From: an uncultured Chitinophagaceae bacterium
GTDB lineage: Bacteria > Bacteroidota > Bacteroidia > Chitinophagales > Chitinophagaceae
Direction: 5' to 3'
Assembly (NCBI GenBank): GCA_937958995.1
Contig: CALGAP010000010.1
Location: 426,506-490,505, forward strand
DNA length: 64,000 nucleotides
In this document: piece after piece, positions 32,990-41,873 of the stretch
Numbering within the stretch: position 1 is the stretch's first letter
Layout of the letters: the number at the start of each line of letters is the position of its first letter
Notes under the pieces: model-generated
The model's input: the letters and a program-made list of their open reading frames with translations, nothing else
What the model was told of the DNA's origin: nothing
Database searches by the model: none
Made by a program: the position numbers and the translations under genes

Positions 32990-34483
32990 CTAATCAATCT
33001 TCGTAATCTTCAACACATTCGTCGGCAGGTGCAGGTGCACCGGCGTGCTGCCTGTGTTTACAATTACATTGCCTGATTTCACAAAGCCGCGTTCTTTCAG
33101 AATCTTGGTCTGGTCGGTGAAGATATCGTCCAGGCTTTCTTCTTCGTCGTAGAAGAAGGCGCGCACGCCCCAGCTGAGGCTCAACTGGTTGACCAGCGTT
33201 GGCTCTTTGGTGAAAATATATAAGGGCGCTTTGGGACGATAGCTGCTTAATACGAATGCTGTGTAACCGCTCTGCGTCATACCTACCAGTGCGTCGGCAT
33301 TGGCGTCGCTGGCCAGTTTACAGGCATTGTATATAATAGCATCGCTGAGGAAAGAAGGCGAGTGCGGTTGCGGCTTCAGATCTTCTTCGCGATTATAGCG
33401 GTATTCGGTTTGTTCCACTTCCAAAATGATTTTGCGCATGGTTTCTACCACCAGGGCAGGATGTTTACCAGTGGCGGTCTCAGCACTCAGCATCACGGCG
33501 TCGGCGCCTTCCAGCACGGCATTAGCCACGTCGGTAATCTCGCTGCGGTTGGGCTTCACGCGGTCGATCATGCTTTCCATCATCTGCGTAGCCACAATCA
33601 CGGGCTTGGCGCGGTGAATACACTTGCGGATGATTTCGCGCTGCACCATCGGCACTTTCTCTACGGGCAGTTCCACACCCAGGTCGCCGCGGGCAATCAT
33701 CACGCCATCCGATTCCAGGATAATATTGCGCAGGTCGGTGAGCGCAGAAGGCATTTCTATCTTGGCAATCACTTTTGTCTTGCTCCTGGCTTCGTGCAGG
33801 CGGCGTTTCAGATCGATAATATCATCCACTTTGCGCACGAAGGAGAGGGCCACCCAGTCTACCTTTTGTTTAATAATAAACTCCAGGTCGGCGATATCTT
33901 TTTCGGTCAGCGCGGGCAGTGATATTTTGGTGTCGGGCAGGTTCACGCCCTTCTTGGGAAGCAGTAAGCCACCATAGGTCACTCTCACCTTTACATCGCC
34001 CCCCTTAGTGATTTCCGTTACCACCACCTCAATCTTACCGTCGTCTATCAGTATCTTGTTACCCACTTCCACGTCTTCGTGCAGGTTGGGATAAGACACA
34101 TAAATTTTTTCCTTGTTGCCCACCACTTTCTCTTTCGAGGTGAAGGTGAGTATATCGCCGGGCTCTATCAGCAGTCCGCCGTTTTCAATTTCACCTACGC
34201 GCAGTTTCGGACCCTGCAGGTCGGCGAGTATGGAGATGTTGTAAGGTTCTTTCTTATTGATATCACGGATATGTTGTATGATCTCCGCTTTGTTTTCGTG
34301 GGTGCCGTGTGAAAAATTTAACCGGAAAATGTTTACGCCTGCTTTTACCAGTTCCAGGAGTTTGTCGTAGGTATCACAGGCCGGTCCAACAGTTGCCACG
34401 ATCTTTGTACGGTGCGCAGTGTGAGCTTTTCCTGCATCGTGGTCCATTGCTTTGTGCAGGTATTTCGATAGGTCTCTTGCCAT
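32990..34483 (-). CDS. pyk: Pyruvate kinase
   Basis: A 497-residue glycolytic enzyme (phosphoenolpyruvate + ADP to pyruvate + ATP). Seen: TKIVATVGPACDTYDKL, FRLNFSHGTHE, ILADLQGPKLRVGEI, DIADLEFIIKQKVDWVALSFVRK, the active-site block KVIAKIEMPSALTDL, VMIARGDLGVELP and KPVIVATQMMESMI, followed by the NRSEITDVANAVLEGADAVMLSAETA signature. The C-terminal regulatory domain is complete. It lies 22 bases downstream of pfkA on the same strand, making a glycolytic pair. Confidence 0.97.
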   Translation of the reverse strand: MARDLSKYLHKAMDHDAGKAHTAHRTKIVATVGPACDTYDKLLELVKAGVNIFRLNFSHGTHENKAEIIQHIRDINKKEPYNISILADLQGPKLRVGEIENGGLLIEPGDILTFTSKEKVVGNKEKIYVSYPNLHEDVEVGNKILIDDGKIEVVVTEITKGGDVKVRVTYGGLLLPKKGVNLPDTKISLPALTEKDIADLEFIIKQKVDWVALSFVRKVDDIIDLKRRLHEARSKTKVIAKIEMPSALTDLRNIILESDGVMIARGDLGVELPVEKVPMVQREIIRKCIHRAKPVIVATQMMESMIDRVKPNRSEITDVANAVLEGADAVMLSAETATGKHPALVVETMRKIILEVEQTEYRYNREEDLKPQPHSPSFLSDAIIYNACKLASDANADALVGMTQSGYTAFVLSSYRPKAPLYIFTKEPTLVNQLSLSWGVRAFFYDEEESLDDIFTDQTKILKERGFVKSGNVIVNTGSTPVHLHLPTNVLKITKID

Positions 34484-34505
34484 GGTTGAGTATATGTTTG
34501 GGATT

Positions 34506-35489
34506 TTAGCTCGCTAATATCTTCACGATCCTGATCCATTCATCACTGATCTTCTGTTTCGATTTTACTGCTTTTTCAAGCAGGGTATAGTGCATGCGGT
34601 TGTTGAGAATACCAACCATAACATTATGTCTTCCGTCGAGCAGGCATTCAACGGCCGCATAACCCATACGACTTGCGATCAGTCTGTCGAGACAGGTGGG
34701 TGAACCGCCACGCTGGATATGGCCGAGTATGCAAACGCGTGTATCGGCCAACGGCATTCTTTCTTTCACCAGCTTGGCTACTTCGTTGGCCCCGCCAAAG
34801 TCATCGCCTTCGGCCACCACCACCATATTCACCAGCTTTTTCCTTCTTTCTTTTTCCTGCAGAGAAGCAATCAGCTCCTCGATATCGGTTTTCCTCTCGG
34901 GTATCAGGATGTGTTCGGCGCCGGTGGCAATACCACTATGCAAAGCTATGTAACCGGCATCGCGGCCCATCACTTCAATAATAAACAAACGATCGTGCGC
35001 ATCTGCTGTATCGCGGATCTTGTCAATGGCCTGAACGGCAGTGTTTACCGCCGTATCAAAACCAATGGTGAAATCAGTGCCCGCAATATCCTTATCGATG
35101 GTGCCGGGCAAGCCAATGCAGGGAATATCAAATTCACGGCTGAAGATGTCGGCGCCGCGAAATGAACCATCGCCGCCTATCACTACCAGTCCGTCAATAC
35201 CTAATTTTCTCAGGTTTTCATAAGCCTTTTTGCGCCCTTCGGGTTGCAAAAATTCTTTGCACCGTGCAGTTTTCAGGATGGTACCACCACGTTGAATGAT
35301 ATTGGCAACACTGCGCGAATGCATGGGAATGATATCATTTTCTATTATACCGGTATAGCCGCGCATGATACCAAACACCTCCAAACCATAATATATCCCG
35401 GTTCTGACAACGGCACGAATGGCGGCGTTCATACCGGGGCTGTCGCCACCAGAGGTAAGAACACCAATCTTTGATACCTTTTTTGCCAT
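34506..35489 (-). CDS. pfkA: ATP-dependent 6-phosphofructokinase
   Basis: A 327-residue group I bacterial phosphofructokinase. Seen: GVLTSGGDSPGMNAAIRAVVR (ATP site), GGDGSFRGADIFSR, GLPGTIDKDIAGTDFTIGFDTAVNT (catalytic TIDKD), VMGRDAGYIALHSGIATGAE and LGHIQRGGSPTCLDRL. The GDGS form indicates ATP rather than PPi as donor. The start at 35489 begins MAKKVSKIGVLTSGG. Upstream, a TATTTTTG element at 35583-35590 (minus) gives a leader of about 90 bases containing a small CTTCA/TGAAG hairpin. Confidence 0.97.
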   Translation of the reverse strand: MAKKVSKIGVLTSGGDSPGMNAAIRAVVRTGIYYGLEVFGIMRGYTGIIENDIIPMHSRSVANIIQRGGTILKTARCKEFLQPEGRKKAYENLRKLGIDGLVVIGGDGSFRGADIFSREFDIPCIGLPGTIDKDIAGTDFTIGFDTAVNTAVQAIDKIRDTADAHDRLFIIEVMGRDAGYIALHSGIATGAEHILIPERKTDIEELIASLQEKERRKKLVNMVVVAEGDDFGGANEVAKLVKERMPLADTRVCILGHIQRGGSPTCLDRLIASRMGYAAVECLLDGRHNVMVGILNNRMHYTLLEKAVKSKQKISDEWIRIVKILAS

Positions 35490-35582
35490 TTATTCTCAGT
35501 GAGTATTTTACTATTTTAAAAAAACGTACAGTTCTGGCAAGAATCCTTTAAAAATCAGCGTGTTTGCTTCAAAATGAAGGGG

Positions 35583-35590
35583 CAAAAATA
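35583..35590 (-). promoter_or_regulatory. Candidate -7 element of pfkA
   Basis: Minus strand TATTTTTG followed by CCCC, as in several other promoters here. A second TACTTTTG lies at 35605-35612 (minus). No well-spaced -33 TTTG, so which one is used is open. Confidence 0.45.
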
Positions 35591-35655
35591 AGGTTTTGTT
35601 TTGACAAAAGTACGCTCAATCCCGCAGGTTGAAAATTTCATATCTTGACCACACA

Positions 35656-36588
35656 ATGAAAGTATTGATTACAGGCGCTAACGGCCTGTTGGGCCAACAC
35701 CTGGTGAAATTGCTTTTGGAAAAAAACTATCAAGTGTTCGCCACCGGTAAAGGTGCTGCGCGCTTTTCAATTTCCCAAGACCAACAGCAATACCAACAGC
35801 ATAGTTACTATGAAATGGATATCACCGACGCGCAATCGGTGGCCCGCGTATTTGCCATCACCCAACCCGAAGTAGTAGTGCACGCTGCCGCCATGACGCA
35901 GGTGGATGATTGCGAGCTGAACCCCGGGCAATGCGAACGCACCAATGTGCAGGGCACAGCGCATGTACTGACAGAAGCCGAGATATATAGCCGGCATTTC
36001 ATTTATATCAGCACCGACTTTGTATTTGATGGTGAAAAAGGAAACTACTCCGAAGACGACGACCTGAAACCCGTCAGCTATTACGGTTTCACCAAAATGC
36101 AGGCCGAAGCCCTTGTGCAAACGGGCGATATGCCCTGGAGCATCGTGCGCACCTGCCTGGTGTATGGCAATGTGCTGCAAGGTACGCGCAGCAACATCAT
36201 TTCATGGGTGCGCGACAGCCTGCAACAAGGAAAGAGGATCCGCGTGGTGAGTGATCAGTACCGCACGCCCACCTATGTGGAAGACCTTGCCAAAGGTATA
36301 TCGTTGATCATTGACCGAAAAGCAGAAGGTATTTTTCACATATCAGGAAAAGACCTGCTCACGCCATATGATATGGCGGTGAAAACCGCAGAGCTGTTGC
36401 AACTGGATCAATCGCTGATCGAAAAAGTGGATGCTTCCAGCTTTACCCAACCTGGTAAGCGTCCGCCCAGGACGGGATTCAACATTGAAAAGGCAAGGAG
36501 AGAGTTGGGGTATGAGCCGCTGAGTTTTAACAAAGGCCTGGGGAGAATGTTGAATTTGAATTTGAACAAAGAATTTGAATTTGAATAA
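35656..36588 (+). CDS. RmlD-like NAD(P)-dependent sugar nucleotide reductase / SDR family protein
   Basis: A 310-residue extended SDR of the RmlD (dTDP-4-dehydrorhamnose reductase) type. Seen: KVLITGANGLLGQHLVKLL (dinucleotide-binding), HAAAMTQVDDCELNPGQCERTNV, IYISTDFVFDG and the YYGFTKMQAE block with the catalytic Tyr-x-x-x-Lys, then SDQYRTPTYVEDLAKGI. No other rhamnose genes are nearby, so the true substrate is open. I chose the ATG at 35656; TATCTTGA sits 7 bases upstream. The final residues (LNLNLNKEFEFE) are encoded by a dispersed repeat. Confidence 0.85.
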   Translation: MKVLITGANGLLGQHLVKLLLEKNYQVFATGKGAARFSISQDQQQYQQHSYYEMDITDAQSVARVFAITQPEVVVHAAAMTQVDDCELNPGQCERTNVQGTAHVLTEAEIYSRHFIYISTDFVFDGEKGNYSEDDDLKPVSYYGFTKMQAEALVQTGDMPWSIVRTCLVYGNVLQGTRSNIISWVRDSLQQGKRIRVVSDQYRTPTYVEDLAKGISLIIDRKAEGIFHISGKDLLTPYDMAVKTAELLQLDQSLIEKVDASSFTQPGKRPPRTGFNIEKARRELGYEPLSFNKGLGRMLNLNLNKEFEFE

Positions 36589-36618
36589 TGCTTTCATTCA
36601 CATTCAAATTCAATATTC
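36545..36618. repeat. TTGAATTTGAA-family repeat at the end of the RmlD-like gene
   Basis: Left arm GAATGTTGAATTTGAATT (36545-36562) and right arm CATTCAAATTCAATATTC (36601-36618) pair with two mismatches. The left half encodes the last 12 residues of the RmlD-like protein; the right arm lies close to the 3' end of the convergent ctlX gene. Confidence 0.75.
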
Positions 36619-37533
36619 TTGCCGTAATAGCGGCAAGAACACTTCTGCCATCATACACCGGGCGCTGCCACCGCCGTTGGTTTCGATGGTGTCGAGAGGG
36701 GAGTGAATGATTTTATTGTACGCTTCAAGTTTTTTTACTTGCTCTGTATCCAGCGCATGATAGGCCTGTGATGACATCACCAGCAATTTATCCCCTTTAT
36801 TATTTTCCACCTGTAACATGTTGCCGGCAAAACGATTCAATTGTTCGAGGGTGATGGTAATAATCTCTTTTCCTGAATCTGCTATGGTTTTTTCTACCAG
36901 CTTACGCTCCGCGGCATCGGGAATTGAATCCAGGCAGATCACCACATACCTGTCGGCCACGCACATCATTACATTGGTATGATATATCGCCCGGCCTTGC
37001 TGGTCTAGTGAGTGGAAGGCGATGGCGCGGTAACCCATGCGTCTGGCAAATTCATCCAATATGGCTTTATCCGTGCGGGGAGAAATGCAGGCGTAGGCAA
37101 TTTTATTTCCCCGGTCGAGCACCATGCTGCCGGTGCCTTCCAAAAATTTATTCTGCTGTTCGTAAACAGTAAGATCAACTTTGTTGGTGATGATAAATTT
37201 TTTCTCCAATTGCTGCAACACGCCCGGCTTTCTTTCCTGGCGGCGGTTGGTGGCAAACATGGGATATAAAATGATGGTTCCGTCCTGGTGAAACGAAACC
37301 CAGTTGTTCGGAAAAATTGAATCCGGCGTGTATGGCTCAGGTGTGTCATTCACCACGGTAACATCAACACCATTTTGCCGCAACAGTTCCACAAAAGCAT
37401 CAAATTCTTTTTCAGCATTCTCCTGTGCGGCGGCATCTTGTCCTGCCACCTGGAAAGCATTGTTAACCGCGGTTTCGGCGTTAAAGCCAAAATTCACCGG
37501 CCTTATCATCAGTATGTGCGAAGTGGTTTGCAT
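36610..37533 (-). CDS. ctlX: Citrulline utilization hydrolase CtlX type (amidinotransferase fold)
   Basis: A 307-residue guanidine/ureido-group hydrolase of the arginine deiminase-like superfamily. Seen: ILMIRPVNFGFN, TPDSIFPNNWVSFH with PMFATNRRQERK, FLEGTGSMVLDRG, HTNVMMCVADRYVVI with the catalytic His, and the C-terminal GGGSARCMMAEVFLP with the nucleophile Cys. This matches the CtlX family found with arginine/citrulline metabolism genes. It begins 2 bases after the stop of the arginine deiminase-family gene upstream, so the two are very likely cotranscribed and translationally coupled. Confidence 0.88.
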   Translation of the reverse strand: MQTTSHILMIRPVNFGFNAETAVNNAFQVAGQDAAAQENAEKEFDAFVELLRQNGVDVTVVNDTPEPYTPDSIFPNNWVSFHQDGTIILYPMFATNRRQERKPGVLQQLEKKFIITNKVDLTVYEQQNKFLEGTGSMVLDRGNKIAYACISPRTDKAILDEFARRMGYRAIAFHSLDQQGRAIYHTNVMMCVADRYVVICLDSIPDAAERKLVEKTIADSGKEIITITLEQLNRFAGNMLQVENNKGDKLLVMSSQAYHALDTEQVKKLEAYNKIIHSPLDTIETNGGGSARCMMAEVFLPLLRQEY

Positions 37534-37535
37534 GG

Positions 37536-38987
37536 TTAGTCGATGTCATCTCTCAAAAGCGGCATGCTCATGCAGTGGAAGCCTCCTCTTGCGCGCGATA
37601 GTTCGGCAGAAGGCATGGTGATCAGCGTGTCTTTCAGATCTTCTGGCATCACTTCTTCGCGCTCAAACTGCTCCAGTAATTCTTGTACAGGCACAATGCT
37701 GAAGCCCGCCTCGCGAAAGGCCTCGATGGTTTTGTCGTTGCGGTCGTAGCCTAATACCACGCCTTCTTTCAGCGCCAGCAGGTTACAACTGTCTGTCCAT
37801 TGCTCGCGCGAGTCGAAGGGGAAGGTATTGTTGCCCGAATAAATAAATTTCACTTTTTCGGTAGCACCCAGGTCATTTTCGCTGATATCTATCAGCAGTT
37901 CTTCCAGGTTATCGAAGTACTTGGGATTATCAGGATCTTTTCTTTTGAACTGAATAATCTTTATCCTGTCATCTTTTTTCGAACCTTCCAGTATCCGTTC
38001 AACAGGATCGGCGCCTTCGCGTTTGATGGCTTTTTTCGAAAACGCACCCAGCATCACCCACACATTTCTTTTCACCTGGGTAAAAATGGTGTCAATATGC
38101 ATGAAATCGCGCTTCTTCGGTATGCGGATCACCGTGATCTTTTTCACGATATTTTTTTCAAACAACAAGTTGATCACCTGGTGCGCGGCAGCCATGGTGG
38201 TACGTTCGCTCACCCCTACCAATATATGATCTTTGGTTACCACCATTACATCACCGCCCTCCAGCGTCACCTTCTTATCGTCGCCATCGCGGGGCAACAG
38301 GAAATGATGATAAGGGTCGGGAATTTCTAAAATATTATCCCGGTATTGCTGAAAAAGCGGGTGGTTGAAGAAAATATATTTTACCAATAATGCTTCGCGG
38401 CTGCGCGCTTTTTTCGCGGGCCTGTTCAGCAAAATGTAGTCGTTGATCACAATGCCGATGTCGCGCGTAAAGATCAGGTTGGGAACGGGAGGGAACAATA
38501 ATTCCTGCTCGCCCAGCGTACCGCTGATCATTACTTTCGCTAATTGCAGCGGCGAAAGCCCAAGTAGTTTTGTCTGCGTAGCGTACGAACACTGTTCAAT
38601 GGCGCATACTGAAGCCACCAGCTTTAGTCTTATCTGCTGGTCTTCCAGTATTTCCGCCAGCAGCCATTCCAGTTCAACTACTTTTTCGCTGCGGAAAAAC
38701 TCTTCTTTTTCTGGTTTGTAAAAATTCCGCCTGTTTTCCGGCGCGTCGATGATGTGCAGTTTACCCCGTATCAGTTGGGGGTCGAGGAAGTAAAGCAGCA
38801 CTTTGGTATAGTAATCGTACTCCTTACCACGTATGGTATCGAGGTGTACAATGTCTTCAAATAACCAGTCCTGCGCCTTGGAAGGCACCACTTTACCCAG
38901 GCCGCTGTCGGGACTATGGACAATCAATCGCCGCAGGGTTCCGATTTCCGAACTTACTTGTATAAGATTCTTCTCTTTCCTGCTCAT
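37536..38987 (-). CDS. Arginine deiminase family protein
   Basis: A 483-residue member of the arginine deiminase/amidinotransferase superfamily. Seen: GTLRRLIVHSPDSGLGKVVP near the N-terminus, PNLIFTRDIGIVIND (substrate-binding Asp), the EGGDVMVV block, FMHIDTIFTQV with the catalytic His, and the C-terminal LSRARGGFHCMSMPLL with the nucleophile Cys. Converts arginine to citrulline and ammonia in canonical members. At 483 residues it is longer than classical ArcA (about 410), typical of the Bacteroidota form. Pairs with ctlX; no arcB or arcC in the window. Confidence 0.88.
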   Translation of the reverse strand: MSRKEKNLIQVSSEIGTLRRLIVHSPDSGLGKVVPSKAQDWLFEDIVHLDTIRGKEYDYYTKVLLYFLDPQLIRGKLHIIDAPENRRNFYKPEKEEFFRSEKVVELEWLLAEILEDQQIRLKLVASVCAIEQCSYATQTKLLGLSPLQLAKVMISGTLGEQELLFPPVPNLIFTRDIGIVINDYILLNRPAKKARSREALLVKYIFFNHPLFQQYRDNILEIPDPYHHFLLPRDGDDKKVTLEGGDVMVVTKDHILVGVSERTTMAAAHQVINLLFEKNIVKKITVIRIPKKRDFMHIDTIFTQVKRNVWVMLGAFSKKAIKREGADPVERILEGSKKDDRIKIIQFKRKDPDNPKYFDNLEELLIDISENDLGATEKVKFIYSGNNTFPFDSREQWTDSCNLLALKEGVVLGYDRNDKTIEAFREAGFSIVPVQELLEQFEREEVMPEDLKDTLITMPSAELSRARGGFHCMSMPLLRDDID

Positions 38988-39073
38988 AATAGGTCAGCAA
39001 AGGTAACGAAATATGATCAGTATCATAATTTGCTAGAATAAGCTGTTGCAACTTGCAGGAAATTAATAGTACC

Positions 39074-39781
39074 ATGAACTACCCCGATTTAACGCTGTCG
39101 CAAATTGTAACAGACCAGTTTAAAGCAGCAGCTGTTTTTGAAAAGTACTCACTCGATTTTTGCTGCAAGGGCAAAATTACTTTGAAAGAAGCTTGTCAAA
39201 CCAAAGGTATTCCACTGGAAGCAGTAGTTGAAGAGCTGGAACGAGTATTAGCGGATGGAAGTTCCGCGCAGGAAGAAATGTTTAAGCAAATGACGGCTTC
39301 GCAACTGATAGATTACATCGTGCTCAGGCATCATTTTTATGTAAGGCAGGCCATTCCGTTGATTTATTCGCACCTGCAAAGAGTTACTACCAAGCACGGC
39401 GAAACATTTCCCTGGATGCATCGTGTTTTTAACCTGTTCGTTGCCGTAGCCGACGAACTGAACCTGCATATGAAAAAAGAAGAAGAAGTGCTGTTCCCCG
39501 CCATCAAGCAAAAAGAACAGGCCATGCAGCAGGGTGATGCTTCCACCAGTTTTGGCATTCCTATCAAAACCGTGCTCATGGTTATGGAGAAAGAACATGA
39601 ACAATCAGGCGAATGGATGGATCATATCCGCCGGCTTACCAATAATTACCTGCCGCCCATGAACGCCTGCACCACGCATAGAATATGCCTGGCCGAACTG
39701 AAAGAATTTGAAGAAGATCTGCACCGCCATGTGCACCTGGAAAATTATATGCTCTTCCCCAAAGCCCTGGAATGGGCCTGA
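39074..39781 (+). CDS. ric: Iron-sulfur cluster repair di-iron protein (RIC/ScdA/YtfE)
   Basis: A 235-residue cytoplasmic protein that repairs iron-sulfur clusters after nitrosative or oxidative damage. The N-terminal ScdA domain has AAVFEKYSLDFCCKGKITLKEAC (Cys-Cys motif), followed by a hemerythrin-like four-helix domain with di-iron ligands in YIVLRHHFYVRQ, LNLHMKKEEEVLFPAI, KEHEQSGEWM and LHRHVHLENYMLFPKA. I chose the ATG at 39074; a TTG (39053) upstream extends the frame by seven residues. Monocistronic by its flanks; the next gene has its own promoter. Confidence 0.94.
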   Translation: MNYPDLTLSQIVTDQFKAAAVFEKYSLDFCCKGKITLKEACQTKGIPLEAVVEELERVLADGSSAQEEMFKQMTASQLIDYIVLRHHFYVRQAIPLIYSHLQRVTTKHGETFPWMHRVFNLFVAVADELNLHMKKEEEVLFPAIKQKEQAMQQGDASTSFGIPIKTVLMVMEKEHEQSGEWMDHIRRLTNNYLPPMNACTTHRICLAELKEFEEDLHRHVHLENYMLFPKALEWA

Positions 39782-39789
39782 AACAAACA

Positions 39790-39822
39790 ATTGTTAGTTT
39801 AGCCGGGGTTCTATTATCTTTG
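39790..39822 (+). promoter_or_regulatory. Promoter of the acyl-CoA dehydrogenase gene
   Basis: ATTG (39790-39793), 21 bases, TATCTTTG (39815-39822), then CGCCC. The predicted transcript starts near 39826, immediately before a hairpin. Confidence 0.62.
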
Positions 39823-39827
39823 CGCCC

Positions 39828-39853
39828 ATCCGGTAAAAAAGCTGCCGGATTTT
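39828..39853 (+). promoter_or_regulatory. Hairpin at the 5' end of the acyl-CoA dehydrogenase leader
   Basis: ATCCGG (39828-39833) pairs with CCGGAT (39845-39850) followed by TTTT, 14 bases before the ATG at 39867. It could be an early terminator, a stabilising cap, or the end of the ric transcript. Confidence 0.4.
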
Positions 39854-39866
39854 AAAAACCTCGGCT

Positions 39867-41021
39867 ATGTTATTTCAACTGAGCGAAGAACATAAAATGA
39901 TCCAGAAAGCGGCCCGTGATTTTGCGCAATACGAGTGCCTTCCCGGCGTGATCGAGCGCGACGAGCAGCAGAAATTCCCGAAAGAACAGATCTTAAAACT
40001 GGCAGAACTGGGTTTTATGGGCATGATGGTTGACCCTGCTTATGGCGGCAGCGGTATGGATACCATCAGTTACGTGTTGGCCATGGAAGAGATCAGCAAG
40101 GTTGATGCGAGTGTAAGCGTGTGCATGAGTGTAAACAATAGTCTTGTATGCTGGGGCCTGGAAGCCTTCGGCACTGAAGAGCAAAAGCAAAAATACCTGG
40201 TTCCTCTGGCGCAGGGTCGCAAGGATGGTGAACTCTATATCGGCGCCTTTTTGCTAAGCGAACCTGAAGCCGGCAGTGATGCCACTTCGCAACGCACTAC
40301 GGCAGAAGAAAAGGGCGATTATTACCTGCTGAATGGTACCAAAAACTGGATCACCAATGGTTCTTCCGCTTCGGTGTACCTGGTGATGGCGCAGACTGAT
40401 CCTGCCAAAGGAAGTCATGGCATCAATGCCTTTATTGTAGAAAAAAACTGGCCCGGCGTCACCGTTGGCGCCAAGGAAAATAAGATGGGTATTCGCGGCA
40501 GCGACACGCACTCTATTTTGTTCAACGATGTAAAAGTGCCCAAGGCAAACAGGATTGGTGAAGATGGCTTTGGTTTCAAGTTTGCCATGAGAACCCTGGC
40601 GGGCGGTCGTATCGGTATTGCCTCGCAGGCATTGGGTATAGCCAGCGGCGCATACGAACTGGCCTTAAAATACTCGAAAGAAAGAAAGGCCTTTGGCAAA
40701 GAGATCATGAACCACCAGGCCATCCAGTTCAAGCTGGCGGATATGGCCACCCGCATCGAGGCGGCGCGACTGCTTTGCCTGAAAGCGGCGTGGGAAAAAG
40801 ACCAGAGAATGGACTATACGCTCAGTTCTTCTATGGCTAAAGTATATGCCAGTGAAACTGCCATGTGGGTAACTACAGAAGCCGTGCAGATTCACGGGGG
40901 CTATGGTTATGTAAAAGAATACCATGTGGAGCGACTGATGCGCGATGCCAAGATCACGCAGATATACGAAGGCACCAGCGAAGTGCAGCGTATTGTGATC
41001 AGCAGGTCCATTTTAAAATAA
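39867..41021 (+). CDS. Acyl-CoA dehydrogenase (short/medium-chain type)
   Basis: A 384-residue FAD flavoenzyme introducing the alpha-beta double bond in acyl-CoA. Seen: MLFQLSEEHKMIQKAARDFA at the N-terminus, GAFLLSEPEAGSDATSQRTTA, NGTKNWITNG, RIGIASQALGIASGAYELALKYSKERKAFGK (ACADS signature region), QIHGGYGYVKEYHVERLMRDAKITQIYEGTSEVQRIVI with the catalytic Glu (YEGTSE). Closest in form to butyryl-CoA dehydrogenases, but the chain length is not certain. No partner beta-oxidation genes adjacent. Confidence 0.94.
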   Translation: MLFQLSEEHKMIQKAARDFAQYECLPGVIERDEQQKFPKEQILKLAELGFMGMMVDPAYGGSGMDTISYVLAMEEISKVDASVSVCMSVNNSLVCWGLEAFGTEEQKQKYLVPLAQGRKDGELYIGAFLLSEPEAGSDATSQRTTAEEKGDYYLLNGTKNWITNGSSASVYLVMAQTDPAKGSHGINAFIVEKNWPGVTVGAKENKMGIRGSDTHSILFNDVKVPKANRIGEDGFGFKFAMRTLAGGRIGIASQALGIASGAYELALKYSKERKAFGKEIMNHQAIQFKLADMATRIEAARLLCLKAAWEKDQRMDYTLSSSMAKVYASETAMWVTTEAVQIHGGYGYVKEYHVERLMRDAKITQIYEGTSEVQRIVISRSILK

Positions 41022-41035
41022 ATTCAAAACAGCGT

Positions 41036-41063
41036 ATGGGCTGCCGCAATAGGGGCGGCCCAT
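41036..41063 (+). terminator. Hairpin after the acyl-CoA dehydrogenase gene
   Basis: ATGGGCTGCC (41036-41045) pairs with GGCGGCCCAT (41054-41063), one G-T pair, 8-base loop, followed by CTTTG. A strong stem with a poor T-tail. The CTTTG also falls near where the -33 box of the next gene would lie. Confidence 0.55.
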
Positions 41064-41117
41064 CTTTGAACTTCGAAGCCTGTCAACTTGTTAACTTGCA
41101 GCAATCAAACAAGCGAC

Positions 41118-41810
41118 ATGGCAGTAAATACAGCAGCATACCAACAACTCGCAGCAGAATTAGTCGGTAAGAACGTAACACTGGTGGCGGTCAGCAAGAC
41201 TAAGCCCGTTAGTGATATCAGAGCGCTCTACGACCTGGGACATCGCGATTTCGGGGAAAATTATGTGCAGGAACTGGTGGAAAAGCAGGTGCAATGCCCT
41301 GAAGATATTCGCTGGCACTATATTGGTCACCTGCAAAGCAATAAGGTAAAATATATCGCTCCCTTTGTACACCTCATTCATGGAGTTGACAGCCTGAAAG
41401 TATTGATGGAAATAAATAAGCAGGCACGCAAGCACAACCGCGTCATCAATTGTTTATTGCAGGTGCATATAGCGAAAGAAGAAACCAAATTTGGTTTCAG
41501 CGATGCCGAACTGATGGAGATAATGGACTCGGTGCATAAATCGAAACAGGCAGGCGATCTGCAAAATGTTGAAATATTGGGGTTAATGGGTATGGCGAGC
41601 AACACCGACGATATGGAACAGGTGCGCAAAGAATTTAAATACCTGAAACATCTCTTCAACCAGTGCGCACAATTGCAGCCAGGCACCATGAAGATTCTTT
41701 CCATGGGTATGAGCAATGACTACCAGGTAGCTATAGAGGAAGGGTCGAATATGGTGCGGATTGGCAGCCTGATTTTTGGCTCGCGCCCCACACCTTTATC
41801 GGGAATTTAA
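41118..41810 (+). CDS. YggS family pyridoxal phosphate homeostasis protein
   Basis: A 230-residue single-domain PLP-binding protein related to alanine racemase fold III. Seen: VTLVAVSKTKPVSDIRALYDLGHRDFGENYVQEL, where the Lys in AVSKTKP binds PLP, WHYIGHLQSNKVKYI, HGVDSLKVLMEIN, EETKFGF, GLMGMAS and LSMGMSNDYQVAIEEGSNMVRIGSLIFG. It buffers intracellular PLP and has no known catalytic activity. The ATG at 41118 is chosen; the frame extends upstream to a TTG at 41088. A TAACTTGC element (41092-41099) with TTTG 23 bases upstream is a possible promoter. Confidence 0.94.
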   Translation: MAVNTAAYQQLAAELVGKNVTLVAVSKTKPVSDIRALYDLGHRDFGENYVQELVEKQVQCPEDIRWHYIGHLQSNKVKYIAPFVHLIHGVDSLKVLMEINKQARKHNRVINCLLQVHIAKEETKFGFSDAELMEIMDSVHKSKQAGDLQNVEILGLMGMASNTDDMEQVRKEFKYLKHLFNQCAQLQPGTMKILSMGMSNDYQVAIEEGSNMVRIGSLIFGSRPTPLSGI

Positions 41811-41873
41811 GCCTTTTCGTCGGAAGAAAGTTTGCAAACATCGAATAGATTATGAGCTGCGCTGTCGCGCTTA

